A program made the translations under genes and the position numbers. A stretch of DNA of 64,000 nucleotides from Euglena gracilis (taxonomy: Eukaryota > Euglenida > Euglenophyceae > Euglenales). The DNA lies in assembly GCA_039621445.1 (NCBI GenBank), contig CP154955.1:11210241-11274240 (forward strand), written 5' to 3'. The notes beneath the pieces were generated by a model, which saw nothing but the letters and a program-made list of their open reading frames with translations, searched no databases and was not told the origin of the DNA. The stretch's first letter is position 1. Every line of letters begins with the position of its first letter. This document shows positions 39,236 through 48,855 of the stretch, one piece after another.

Positions 39236-39646
39236 AGTGTACGTCCAAGGACTTCCCTTTGACCCCTTTTGTCCCGGAAAAGCCTGTTTCGCTTTCTCCT
39301 GGTGCGCACCTACTTAGGTGAGTAAAAATCCTTGGAGTAACAAAAGCCCTTTTCCCAATTCCCCTATGCTAAGGCAGAGCACAAAGCAAGGCGCTGTAGA
39401 AGGATTTTCCTTCACAGTCGAGTTCAGTCTTTTCAGAGGTTAATCCTCTTACTTCAAAACAATCAAAATGTGAAGAATAGAATACCACCTGTGAGGAAAA
39501 GAGATCACGCAGGCACGTGTGATACGTGTCGCTAAATCCCATAGGATCTGCCACGATCGTCAGGCTGTGTTCATCACAGCCGTCAGATTGTGACGGATCC
39601 AGACTCTGCAGGTTTCCCACAGAGCTGGGATCGTGCCTGGTACACA
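39236..39646 (-). repeat. Copy B 5' LTR
   Basis: 411 bp; I find no difference from 22,456-22,866. The right GGCAC duplication follows at 39,647-39,651. Confidence 0.93.
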
Positions 39647-39651
39647 GGCAC

Positions 39652-40801
39652 CCCTGGGTGTAATGTGTCTGGGGATTCCAAAGGCCCCATCACTGGAGTC
39701 CTTCCCCCTGGCTGCCCCATCACTGGGGTCAGCTCTGGCTGCCCCATCACTGGGGTCACCTCTGGCCCTGCCATAGGGCTGCTCAAAGACAGGCTTTCCC
39801 CTATGTTTGAAAGATGGGGGAAGGTCTGTGTCTGCAGTGGGGAGGTACGTATAAGGCTGGGCTGATTATCTTCTGGGGGGGGGGCTTGTCTGAGCCAATC
39901 TTGGGCCTCCCCCCGAAGGGCTGTGGTCTTGAATGCATTGGCCTCCCATGGCCACCTGATTTTGATTGAAATGGCCTCCATTGGCCTTGATATTTTCCCC
40001 CTGGCCTCCATTGGCCTCTTGCATATAATGGCCTCCATTGGCCTTCCCCTGAAAGGGGGGCTGCTTGCTTGGATGGGCAGCTCCTGAGGGGTTTATGTTT
40101 GAGAGAGCTGTGGGGTAAGTTGGACATACCTTTCCCCAATGGGATCTGTCCAGGTTTGGACACAGGCTGCCATAGCCTTGCACTTGGGCCCACTGTCCTC
40201 TTGGATGATGATGATGATGATGATGGCTGCCATAGCCATGACTCTGGGCCCCGGGCCCTGTCGAATGATGGCTGCCATAGCCTTGATTTTGATTTGAATC
40301 CTTTGGATTTCTGATGTTTCTTGAGAGGCTGCCATAGCCTTTGCTTTTTCCCCTGGAAGGGGGGGGGGACATAGAAAAAGGGGGGGAGTCTGTTGGACCT
40401 GTGATGGTCTTCCCCTTCTGCCTTCTTGTACTCCTGACCACCGTTGTCCATGTTCTATGGCCATTCTCATGTTGAGAGGGGAATTTTGAAATCGCTGATG
40501 CTCTTGGGGGTGGGGGGGTTGCGATGGCCACGGACAGGTGTGTTGTTGCCGCCCCTCCAGCTTCTGCAGCTGCTGCTGTGTCTCCACCTTCCCCAGCGTC
40601 AGCTGACTTCTTGGAAGTTTTTTGAAGTTCTTCTTGAAATTCAGAGTTTCTTTGAAATTCATTCTTCATGGAAGTCCAGTTGTTGATCTCTGTTGTGGCA
40701 ATTGCAATACTTCTGGGAATAATTCCAGTTGAACTCGAAGAGTTGAATTCTTCCGTCAGGAAGTTGAAGTTCCGAAAAAATTCGGTCCACCAGTTGGTCA
40801 A
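39652..40801 (-). pseudogene. DIRS gag-like region
   Basis: The main frame (40,801-39,866, 311 residues) has repeats: GYGSL/GYGSH units alternating with low-complexity, a run of seven His (from gat/atg repeats near 40,205) and KANGGH units. A second frame continues with QPSLIRTSPLQTQTFPHLSN and TPVMGQP repeats and ends HPGVP at the copy B junction. From there it joins the RT frame at 22,450 in phase. DIRS ORF1 products are poorly conserved, so the call rests on position and composition. Confidence 0.6.
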
Positions 40802-40906
40802 AGTGATGGTCTTCGGGAAAGTAGTACTCCTCGTAAAATAATTCCACTTGAACTCGTAAAAGTAAAACTCTTTCTCCTTGAGGTCGAAGGGCAGAAATAG
40901 GAATCA

Positions 40907-41000
40907 GCCAACTCCGGCAACAAAAAGCAGTAAGAAGCACCCCCCGCGCACGCACAAACACAGAACAGAACAGCCGGCAAGGAAAGCAGGACCTCACCAT
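40907..41000 (-). repeat. DIRS inverted terminal repeat, gag side
   Basis: Reverse complement of 18,230-18,324. The terminus continues to about 41,025 (ctcgcagtgcggagcccgaa and on), which is the part represented in the ICR. Confidence 0.85.
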
Positions 41001-41025
41001 CTCGCAGTGCGGAGCCCGAATGGTC

Positions 41026-41390
41026 CAGCTCTATCGAGCACTCCCCCCACAGCTCTATCGAGCAACCCTCCACCCCATGGGTGCCAAAGCTAACGGTGTC
41101 CAGCTCTATCGAGCAATTACCTCCAATCCCCAGCTCTATAGAGCACTCCCCCACCGTGGCCTGCTCTATAGAGCATCCCCCCACCGTTCCCAGCTCTATC
41201 GAACATTCCAACACCCAATAAGGTGCAACACCTAACGGTATCAAGCTCCATCGAGCATCTCCCCACCCAGGAGTTTCCACACCTAACGGTGTTTGATTTA
41301 GGCGATAACCCCGCTGTGCAATGGGTGCAACGCCTATCGGCGTTTGGCTCTATCGGGCAACCCATCGCCCAGTGTGATTTTCAGCCTTTG
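41026..41390. repeat. agctctatcgagca minisatellite, right part
   Basis: Units of cagctctatcgagcactcccc with a longer second-order spacing and an accompanying acctaacggtgt word. It is the continuation of 18,020-18,168 on the far side of the DIRS element. Confidence 0.8.
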
Positions 41391-41394
41391 CCCA

Positions 41395-41735
41395 AAACCT
41401 CCCCCCCCCCAGGCCAGCAAGGATCTTGGCCCCCCTCCTCCTTGCATGCAAAATTTTCCCTGACGTTACCCCCCCCCCATTTTAATGCTTTTTGACATAT
41501 TTTCTGCACAGCCTGCCGAAATTCTGGACATGTGATTCGACCGGCATGGGCAAACTGAATCTGAAGAATTCACCCTCAACAAAAAAAATTGCACAGCCAC
41601 CCCCCCCTTCAAACTGGGGTCCAGACCATGACCATCCCTGACTGGGGGGTTTTTGGGGCACAGGGAAGTGTGGGGAGGTCCTGGGTTTTTTTTTTAAGGA
41701 CCCCCGGGGAGGGGTCCTAAATATTCTGGGTGGAC
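41395..41735 (-). repeat. 330-bp G/C-run repeat, minus-strand copy
   Basis: Matches 55,010-55,340 in reverse complement: ggtccagaccatgaccatcc, ttgcatgcaaaattttccctg, tgacatattttctgcacagc and ttaaggacccccggggaggg. Confidence 0.8.
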
Positions 41736-41744
41736 CCCCCCTCA

Positions 41745-42090
41745 CTAAACAAATGCGCGGGTTGGCAATATGCGAACCGCAAGTAGTTGAAAAGTGCGGG
41801 TGTGCGCGTCTGCGCCTTTTGGAACAGGACGGTGCGGTCGAGGGTGTTGAACGCGTTCTTCAGGTCCACCTGGAGAACTGCCCAGTTTCCCCTCGGGTCC
41901 AGCTTCCCCACCACGTTTTGTGCCGTAATTAATGGCAAATCTGGAAACGACGCGCGGCCTGAGGAACACTCTGAGCCAAATTTCGTGGCGGGTGATATAT
42001 TTACAACAAAGTGTCTGCTGTTGGTACCTTGGGGAGGCTTTGGTAGTGATCGTGGCGCGATGGGACGGCGCATCTACACCATCTCCACCA
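41745..42090 (-). pseudogene. R2-like LINE RT fragment
   Basis: WAVLQVDLKNAFNTLDRTVL and YLRFAYCQPAHLF align with RT motif A and the following segment of the LINE at 43,152-46,289 (WGLLQIDMSNAFNSIFRSGV; IESCYSQHSHLF). It is a second, diverged family member, truncated on both sides. The downstream end abuts the G/C-run repeat. Confidence 0.75.
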
Positions 42091-42200
42091 TAAGTTCTTG
42101 GTCCGAAATCGAGCGACTCAGAAAATGAGGATATTCACCATCAGTCCTTGTTCCATGTCCTCGAGTTTTTGTTGAGAAGGACAATGTACATCACTTCTTG

Positions 42201-42212
42201 ATCATTAATGAC
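42201..42212. repeat. SINE target-site duplication, left
   Basis: ATCATTAATGAC, identical to 42,656-42,667. Confidence 0.85.
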
Positions 42213-42655
42213 GTCACTTTCTCGCATGTGGAGCTACACTCCGCCAGGGGGCATTAGCCCTAGGGTTCGAGGCACTCGAAGTCCTCCATCCCTTGCCTCA
42301 GCTCCTGATGCTTGGCGATGGCGTGCTTGATAGGGGTTGCTTGTCCTTGGTGTCACTGCTCGGCCGAAGCCGCAATGGTTTAATCGTGACACGTCAGGTA
42401 GGCAACCGCCGGTGAACCGATGGTTCACCGGCCCTTACCCATCAGGCACGCCAGGGTCGAGCCTCTGGTTGCTGATTTCCACCTCAGCGCCATCGGAACT
42501 TCCCGCCGTACGGCGGCCATTCCTTACCCCGCCTGGCAGCGCCGTATGCCATGGCACTCCCGGCTCGGAGTTTAGCTCATCGGGACTCGAACCCGCGCGT
42601 CCAGAAGATGGTACCGATCGAAGCCGGCCCTCTGTCCGCTGGACTAACAGGGAGT
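42213..42655 (-). mobile_element. tRNA-derived SINE
   Basis: A 443-bp non-coding unit is flanked by a perfect 12-bp duplication (42,201-42,212 and 42,656-42,667). At its 5' end (right side, minus strand) stand an A box TAGTCCAGCGG (42,636-42,646) and a B box GGTTCGAGTCC (42,583-42,593), both close to consensus. The D arm pairs (GTCC with GGGC), but the acceptor stem does not, so it is a SINE head rather than a tRNA gene. The body has small palindromes (accgatggttcaccggcc). The 3' end shows no poly-A, so a LINE-type tail is possible. Confidence 0.8.
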
Positions 42656-42667
42656 ATCATTAATGAC

Positions 42668-43151
42668 TTTCGACACGGTGGGTAGCACAGCTTCACCCAA
42701 ACCGTGCCCCGGGCCCAGGGAAACGTCTCTTTTGGCCCTCGCCACAAGAGGAACCCCCTTGTGACTCCCTGTGCCGCCACAGGTCGCGGGTTGATTATAC
42801 TTGTGGGTGTAATGTACAAAAAGAGTGCAGGTAACCGTGGTCAGTGGTTAGAGGAAGATGAACAAAGGTCACCTTCAATATATATATTGGGCGGGGAAGG
42901 GGGGGCTTTTGTTCCTCTTTTGCCTCAGGATGGCGTGTTTGTGTCGGGTTTTTGCTCGCCTTGCCGTTGGATGTCCATGGCGTGTGTGTGTCGAAGGTTC
43001 ATTGATGGGGACCCCTGTGTCTTAGCAAGTGGCTTTGGTTTCTTTTTTGGCGCTTTGTGGTGAGGTTTGTGGCTCTGATGACAACGTGCTTTGACGGTAT
43101 TGAGTTAGCTTGAGTTAGCAGTGGGGGTGCAAGGTTGAGGATTGTGGTCGC
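42668..43151. other. LINE 3' flank, nothing recognised
   Basis: Sequence between the SINE duplication and the LINE stop codon. It is probably LINE 3' untranslated region. No ORF with a domain. Confidence 0.4.
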
Positions 43152-46100
43152 TTATGAAGTGTATGGCGCATGAGAAGCTGTGGAACTAGATGGAGTGTCC
43201 ATTTGGAAGTCAGTGGAGAGGTCAGTGAAGAAGCTCCAAACCAATTGTTTAGAGATTTCTTTTGCCAATGTGAGGGACAACCCTTGCCAAACATCTGCTT
43301 CTACCTGCCGTTGGAGCCATCCCTCCCGTTGGCCCAAGAGGGCTTTCAGGAGGGTGGACATCAACGTGCGGCCTTCTTGGCCCATGCCACCAAAACAGTC
43401 CAAGACAAAGGCTGTGAGCCTCCAACCGCGGCGTGCACAAGCGGAATCATATTTGCGATGTTTGTCTTTTTCTTGTCTTTCTTGCCAGGCCTGCAGTTGA
43501 GAAGCTTGTGCGAGGGGGTTGCTTGGAATTTGGGTGTGGCGGATGGTGACATCAATCGCAACCGGGCCATCACTGTCCAGCCGTGGAATGAAAACGTCAC
43601 CCGGCCGGGAATTGTCATCAGCACGTTGCTCCTTCTTTGCTTGGAAACCTGCTCGCTGTGCCAGGGATGTCAAAAAGTCCTGAATTGCTGTATGCCGCCG
43701 GGTAAGATTGTTGTATTTGCAGCACAGCAAGTGGTGACCATAGACATCAAGTTGACCATGGCATTTTGGGCAAAGCAAGGTGGTGTTGTTTGCAGGTTCG
43801 GTGAGAGCCATTCCAACATTCCACCGCAAGAGGCACCGAAATTCAGCAGATGGCAAGAGAGTCCGTTTTGCAGTGCTGGGTATTGCCGCTGCCCAGGCCA
43901 TTGCATGTGGTTGGCACTGACTTTGGAAACGTACCTGTTCCATCGGCGGCAGGGCCTTGCTCAACTTTGTTTGCCTTGCAACAGCGAACTGAGAGTTCCA
44001 CCATTTTTGGGCAGTGTGGGGGCTTTGCGCTGTCCGAATCAGGGCACTGCCGTCCAACCATTGGGGCAAGGGAGCAGTGGTGCCGAGAAGAGCCATACCT
44101 TCAAGGAGGCACATAGGGGTGTCCGCAGGTGCTCGTGGGAATGCAGAGGGGACTCCCAATGTTTCAGGGCCACGTCTGATGTAATCCACAATACCAGCGA
44201 TGCGAGCTGGCAATCGGATGAGGCTTGGGTCCGAGATCCCGAAACCACCAAGGCGGATGGGCAATGTAATTTGATCCCATTGCAGAGGGGTACAAGGAGC
44301 ACCCAGAAGGTCGTCAAAACAATTACGAAGAGTAGTTGTGAAGGCTGCACACTCTGGGCGACTCATCGGCAGGGGGCAGGCACGGAGCAAATCGTTCACC
44401 TTGCCTGAGGTCAAACAAAAACGTAAGATGGTGAATTTCAGATGCGCCTGAGGGAGTTTGGATAGTTGCTGGCACGTCTTGAGCACACCGTCAACACGCT
44501 TTCCCCACACTTGACGGGCAAAACTGTCCCCTTCGGGGTGGCATAAAGGCACACCAAGCACTTTCAAACCTGAGTCTTTGGCGAAGGGAACAATGGGAAC
44601 CTGGCACAACGGACTGTCTGAGGGGATTCCATCAGGAAAGTGGGCACAGTTCCCGGTTGTGAATGCTGGTCCCCACAGGTTGCACTTCGCCAGGTTCACG
44701 GAGAGCCCACGTTTGCCTGCTTCGCGGATGAGGGTGCCAATGGCGGTGTGCAATTGCAAAGGGCTGCCCACAAGGTGACCATCGTCGAGATACCAGCCTT
44801 GCCATTCCACAGAGCTGGCCAGATCTTCCAGAACGTCTTGCATGCCCCAAGCAAAAAGAGCTGGCCCGCACGGATCACCTTGCTGTGCGCCTCTTGCTGA
44901 TGCCAGTATTGTTTTCCCACAGAACAAATGAGAGTGCTGGCTGTAACAGCTCTCAATCCAAGGAATTGCTGAGGGGCATCTACGTCTGACACTGTCAAGG
45001 ACTCCACTTCGGAAAATGCTGTTGAAAGCATTGCTCATGTCAATTTGCAACAAGCCCCAACGGTCTTCTCTTTTGGCAGTCAATTCGTTTGTCATTTGTT
45101 GCAGGGCCATGGCGGTGAGACTGCATGCATTCCGAATGCCCACTCCACTTTGCATTGGTGAAAGGTCCTTAAGGGATTGGGTAACGTTGGGATGATGCAT
45201 GAGCACCTTGGCCACCAAGCGGCGCAAACATTCACCTGCCGCAATGGGGCGTGTTCCCTCTTCCGAACCAGCGGGGCCAGATTTACGAAGAGGTGTGAGG
45301 GTCGCGGAGGACAAAATAGGGGCCATGGCTGGGTGCACCCCTTTCGAAAGTCAATTGCAAATGAAATGGTCCGAGCTCTCCAGAAGGTCCTCAGCGCGTG
45401 AGCCCGGCATATCTGCAAGCATGCACCGTAAGTGGTCAGGATGGAGTCCAGAAGGGCCTCCTGCGGAGTCCTTTGGAAAGGAACAAATCAGCTTGCGAAG
45501 GGTGAAAATGCGGTCCCGAAGTGCTTCTGCATCCCGAGGGAACTGTAGTTGATTGGTGGGATCCCAAAGCCCAAAGCCGGGTGGCTCCTCGTGAGGGTGA
45601 AGGGCACGCAATTTCGCCAAAATTGCCGGATCACTTGAGTTTTGCACGCCATCGGAGGTGAGGACACGACAGGCTTTTGAAATTGCACCATGTCCAACCA
45701 ATGTTTCCACACGGTTAAGCAGTCTTTCTGTTTCCAGTGTTTCTTCACGAGAAGCAGCTAGCCGTGTCCGGGGCGCCGGCAATGGGAGGTCGGGGAGGGA
45801 GGATTCCTCCCAGCTGTCATGAATTGGGCGCTGAAGGTACAGGCGTGCACGCTCAGCCACCTTGCGACCCACTTGTGCCCACTGCGCTTTCCCACCTCTT
45901 TTCAAGGGGCATAGGACGGATTTTGGAAATGCCCATAAAGCATGGAGGGTTTGCCAGCTGGGGTTTGCATTGAAGTTTCTCAGCAAGGTGACAAAGGTTG
46001 AGGTGACTTGCACTACCGCCCCACGGGGGATGTGAACCAGGGTGGGTCTGGAATCGAGCCCGATTTCTGCAAAGGAAGGTTTCACATCCGAGGTGGATGG

Positions 46101-46289
46101 GTTGAAGGCCACCGCCGAAACAGAACAGGACACTTGAAGTGTTTGCGGCACTTGGGGTGTTTGCTGAGGAATGGGCAGTGGGAGGGCCGCCGGCAGAAGC
46201 GATGACTGTGGAAGGCCAGTGGATCCGAGCGGGAGGAATGGGGCACCCTGATGGTGTTGTAACCAGCGACCCCCTTCATCAAGCCCCAT
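43152..46289 (-). CDS. R2-like non-LTR retrotransposon protein: RT plus restriction-enzyme-like endonuclease, one in-frame TGA
   Basis: One frame of about 1,045 codons, with a single TGA at 45,351-45,353 (context SDHFICN-stop-LSKG). The start follows an in-frame TAA. RT: RPIAAGECLRRLVAKVL, WGLLQIDMSNAFNSIF (motif A), ARGAQQGDPCGPALFA (motif B), WYLDDGHLVG (motif C, plus 44,781-44,792) and GLSVNLAKCNLWGP. The C-terminus has the zinc motif CPKC-HHLLCC and then RPGDVFI and VAIDVTIRH, the PD-(D/E)xK-type endonuclease that makes target-primed nicks. No apurinic endonuclease domain is present. The residues before RT show no DNA-binding fingers. The single stop means either an almost intact element or readthrough. 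Confidence 0.85.
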
Positions 46290-47089
46290 AATGACGGGTC
46301 GTGAAATTTAGGAATTGCTCTATTTCCTTGCTACGACAAGACAAAACGAACAAGCATCATCGCACGGGGGGGCTCCCCCCCCCCCCGATACCAAGCCTTC
46401 TGATATCCTGTCTGTGCTCCCCCACCCACGCGCCTCACCCGGGCAGCCTTCTTTTTGAAGAAGTTCGGGTCCTGGTCACTCTTTCAGTTTGAGGTGGCCT
46501 GCCGCAGGACGTCTCTGTCGCTGGACCGAAATCTGACGGTTTGGTTGTTAATCCAAGCCGATGGTCAGTCCAAGTCCACGGGAAAGCGGTGATGCCATCA
46601 AATCGTTCAGTAGATTAGCACGCTGGCGATGGAGGCTCTGTGTCAACGGTGCTGGTTGATCCGACCAAAATTTTCCGATCCCATCAAGTCGGATCCTCAG
46701 GCCTGCACAAAGCATGGCATCTTGGGCAGCATGGAGCATGGAGCAGGAGCATGAGCCACACCCTGGCCAGGGTTCGACTAAGCACCATGGCAGGTGGAGG
46801 CCTTCGTCTTTTCCTCCTCCCCTCTTTTCCTGTGACATCCTTTGACACCCCGTTATCATTGCCCAGGCCCTGCCAGGGCAACCCGGCCCCGCCTCCGGGA
46901 TCGTCATACCATAACCGTTTCCCTTTCCCGAACCCTGACCCCAAACGAACCTTTCCATCACCCTATCCCTGAAAGGTTAGAGATAGGGATATGGGTTGGG
47001 TTATGGTTGTGGATACAGTTGATGACAGGGATACGGTTATGACGCGGTGAGAACAAGAACAAAGGTGTCAGTATCAGTCCAACGCTTCA
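46290..47089. other. LINE 5' flank, nothing recognised
   Basis: Frames are short and without domains. The stretch near 46,960-47,040 has repeated tagggatatggttgggttatgg words. It may include the LINE 5' untranslated region. Confidence 0.4.
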
Positions 47090-47539
47090 TGCAGAGAGGG
47101 TCGGCTGAGGGGGGGGGGGTAAAACCCCCAAAATAGCATGCCCCCCCATATAAGACCCCCCTTGGATTTTGGCTTCCGAGGGGGACTTTATGGGGGGGGG
47201 CATGGCAGACCCGGGATTTTTCGGGGGGGCCACCCCTGTGACCCCCCATGACCCCCCTGTGACCCGCAAATCAAACCTTCAGTTTCCATACAATGGGGGT
47301 GTATGAGTTGGGGGGGGGTCACGAAGTCACGGGGGGAATGTGGGGGGGTGAGGGTAATGCCACCCCCCCCCCCCGCTGCCGCCCACCCCCCCCCCCGGAC
47401 CCCCGTACCGCCCTCTTGACAAAGTAACGTAAACATTGTCTGATTTCGTGCAAGATCCTAAAAGCAGAAAAAGGAATTTTTGATATAAAATTTCATGTTT
47501 TTCTCTGAGGGAAATTTTTCCTTCACAGGGGGGGGGGCT
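47090..47539. repeat. G/C-run rich, non-coding
   Basis: Runs of 8 to 12 G or C separated by short words (accccccatgaccccc units). No gene and no clear terminal repeats. Confidence 0.5.
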
Positions 47540-47680
47540 TAAAAATCTTCTGAGAGGGGGGGGGTGGTCGAATTATTGGTGGTCGCTAGCGACCGGTCGC
47601 TCCGACCACCAACGGTCGCTAGCGACCGGTCGCCAGAATTCGGTCGCTAGCGACCATGGTCGCTAGCGACCACCAAAAGT
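47540..47680. repeat. GGTCGCTAGCGACC palindrome cluster 1
   Basis: The perfect 14-bp palindrome GGTCGCTAGCGACC and its variants occur head to tail several times. The cluster sits just after a G-run stretch and before gttccatggccaatttcccg, as in the other clusters (48,265-48,345; 51,540-51,610; 52,298-52,375). Confidence 0.85.
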
Positions 47681-47731
47681 TCCATGGCCAATTTCCCGCT
47701 CGGAGCCGGCGGCAGCCCCCCCCCCCCACCC

Positions 47732-47955
47732 GCTAGACGACCAAGGGCGCCGAAGGCGCCTTAGGACCGTTTTGTTTACGGTGCGTGTGGCATTACATGC
47801 GCGCCTGGCCCTGGGTCGGTTACCCCCCGGAGGGGATTTTGTTATTGGAGGGCGGGGGGGGTGCGGGGGGGGGGGGCGGCAGCCCCCCCCCCCCCCGCTA
47901 GACGACCAAGGGCGCCGAAGGCGCCTTAGGACTGTTTTGTTTACGGTGCGCGTAG
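47732..47955 (+). repeat. 150-bp gctagacgaccaagggcgcc repeat, two plus-strand copies
   Basis: A unit of gctagacgaccaagggcgcc, aaggcgccttaggac and gttttgtttacggtgcg followed by cattacatgcgcgcctggcc and a G run. The first copy is full, the second cut after the tacggtgcg word. Related copies lie at 51,203-51,310 (plus) and at 51,655-51,805 and 51,840-51,975 (minus). GGCGCCgaaGGCGCC inside is a hairpin. Confidence 0.8.
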
Positions 47956-48057
47956 TTCGCATATCGGGGTTCCTTCGGGAGCACGATTTGGCCCTCCTAC
48001 TACGGCCTCCTCCGGGGGGGGGGGTCGCCCCCCCCCCGGACCCCCACCCGTCCTACT

Positions 48058-48380
48058 GGACTCCTGGACAAAGACAACTTTCACAGAACTGGTGCAAAAA
48101 GAACATATTACCCAATTTTTTTTTTTTGCAAATGGACCCCCGAATGGGGGTTTCTGAAGGCATTTGGGTGGGTTTCGAGTCATTTTCCTTCATATTTCAA
48201 TGAATTTTTTTTGGAGGGGGGGGGGGCTTAAATTTTTTTTAGGGGGGGGTGGACTTAAAATTGGTGGTCGGGCCGACTAGTCACCAATGGTCGCTAGGCC
48301 ATCACCAACAGTCGCTAGCGACTAGTCGCTGGCGACCACCAAAAAATCCATCACCAATTTCCCGCAATGAGCCGTTTCCC
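48058..48380 (+). repeat. 320-bp repeat with palindrome cluster 2, copy 1
   Basis: Direct repeat of 52,092-52,405: gacaaagacaactttcacag, acccccgaatgggggtttct, cgagtcattttccttcatat, a G run, then GGTCGCTAGCGACC-type palindromes (48,265-48,345) and aatccatcaccaatttcccg. Confidence 0.85.
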
Positions 48381-48855
48381 CCGGCGGAGGTCAAAAACAG
48401 GTCTCTTAAAAGTGAAAATAGTCGGATTCCTCAAAAAAATCCTCGGACGCCGGAAATCGTGGTACACATTCCCACTTGATCACCTCGACTTGACGGGTGC
48501 GCCGCCTCATCAAGTGATGGCGACACTTGGTCACAAAAGAATGCGCAGGTGCGCAAAAAACCACCAAAAATGAAAAGTGCATTCCTGGCCGTCCGAAACA
48601 GGGGTTTTCTTAAGGACCCCTGGGGGGGGGGGCAGCCTCCGGCTGGCAAAAAGGCTGCTGGCTGGAAATGAACTGGGGGGTCCAGGGCTGGAGGGGGCTG
48701 GGCTGGTCTGGGTCAATGAAACACAAAAGTTTCTGAAACATTTTTGCCTTCTCGACATTTTCATGATGGAGCTAGATCAAGGCTGGGGGGCTGTGATGGA
48801 GGAAGCTGTGAGGAGGGGAAAAATGCAGTGACAGGTGAGCTGGGCAGGACCAGTT
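48381..48855. other. No recognisable gene
   Basis: Contains a Gly/Leu-rich frame near 48,577-48,831 that runs through a G run (ctggggggggggg) and gggctgggctgg words. I do not trust it as coding. Confidence 0.4.

Larger units (their letters stand above)
22456..39646 (-). mobile_element. Complete 17.2-kb Ty3/gypsy chromodomain retrotransposon, copy B
   Basis: Two 411-bp LTRs that read as identical (22,456-22,866 and 39,236-39,646) are flanked by the duplication GGCAC. PBS and polypurine tract are in place. Minus-strand order is LTR, PBS, coiled-coil ORF (726 aa), gag, two zinc knuckles, protease, RT, RNase H, integrase, GPY-like region, chromodomain, a Pro-rich accessory region, a 1,440-residue ORF, PPT, LTR. 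Ty3 elements are commonly 5-8 kb, so about 8 kb here is extra. Insertion is recent by LTR identity, yet integrase and the accessory region show frameshifts. Confidence 0.93.
18169..41025 (-). mobile_element. DIRS-like tyrosine-recombinase retrotransposon, interrupted by two younger elements
   Basis: DIRS elements use a tyrosine recombinase rather than an integrase and have inverted terminal repeats plus an internal complementary region (ICR) that joins both termini. All are visible: ITRs at 18,230-18,324 and 40,907-41,000, and an ICR at 18,532-18,640 whose two halves match the left terminus (18,169-18,236) and the right terminus (about 40,992-41,025). Gag-like, RT, RNase H, methylase-like and recombinase regions follow in DIRS order on the minus strand. 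Without the inserted 17,191-bp and 1,023-bp elements and their 5-bp duplications it is about 4.6 kb. Several frames are broken, mostly at G/C runs. Confidence 0.85.

Noticed and set aside
42565-42655. Functional tRNA gene
   Set aside because: Boxes are near consensus, but there is no acceptor pairing and the region between the D arm and the T arm is too long; the 12-bp duplication shows it is a SINE head.
43170-44408. Plus-strand frame of 412 codons
   Set aside because: Antisense to the LINE RT/endonuclease, which carries clear motifs on the other strand.
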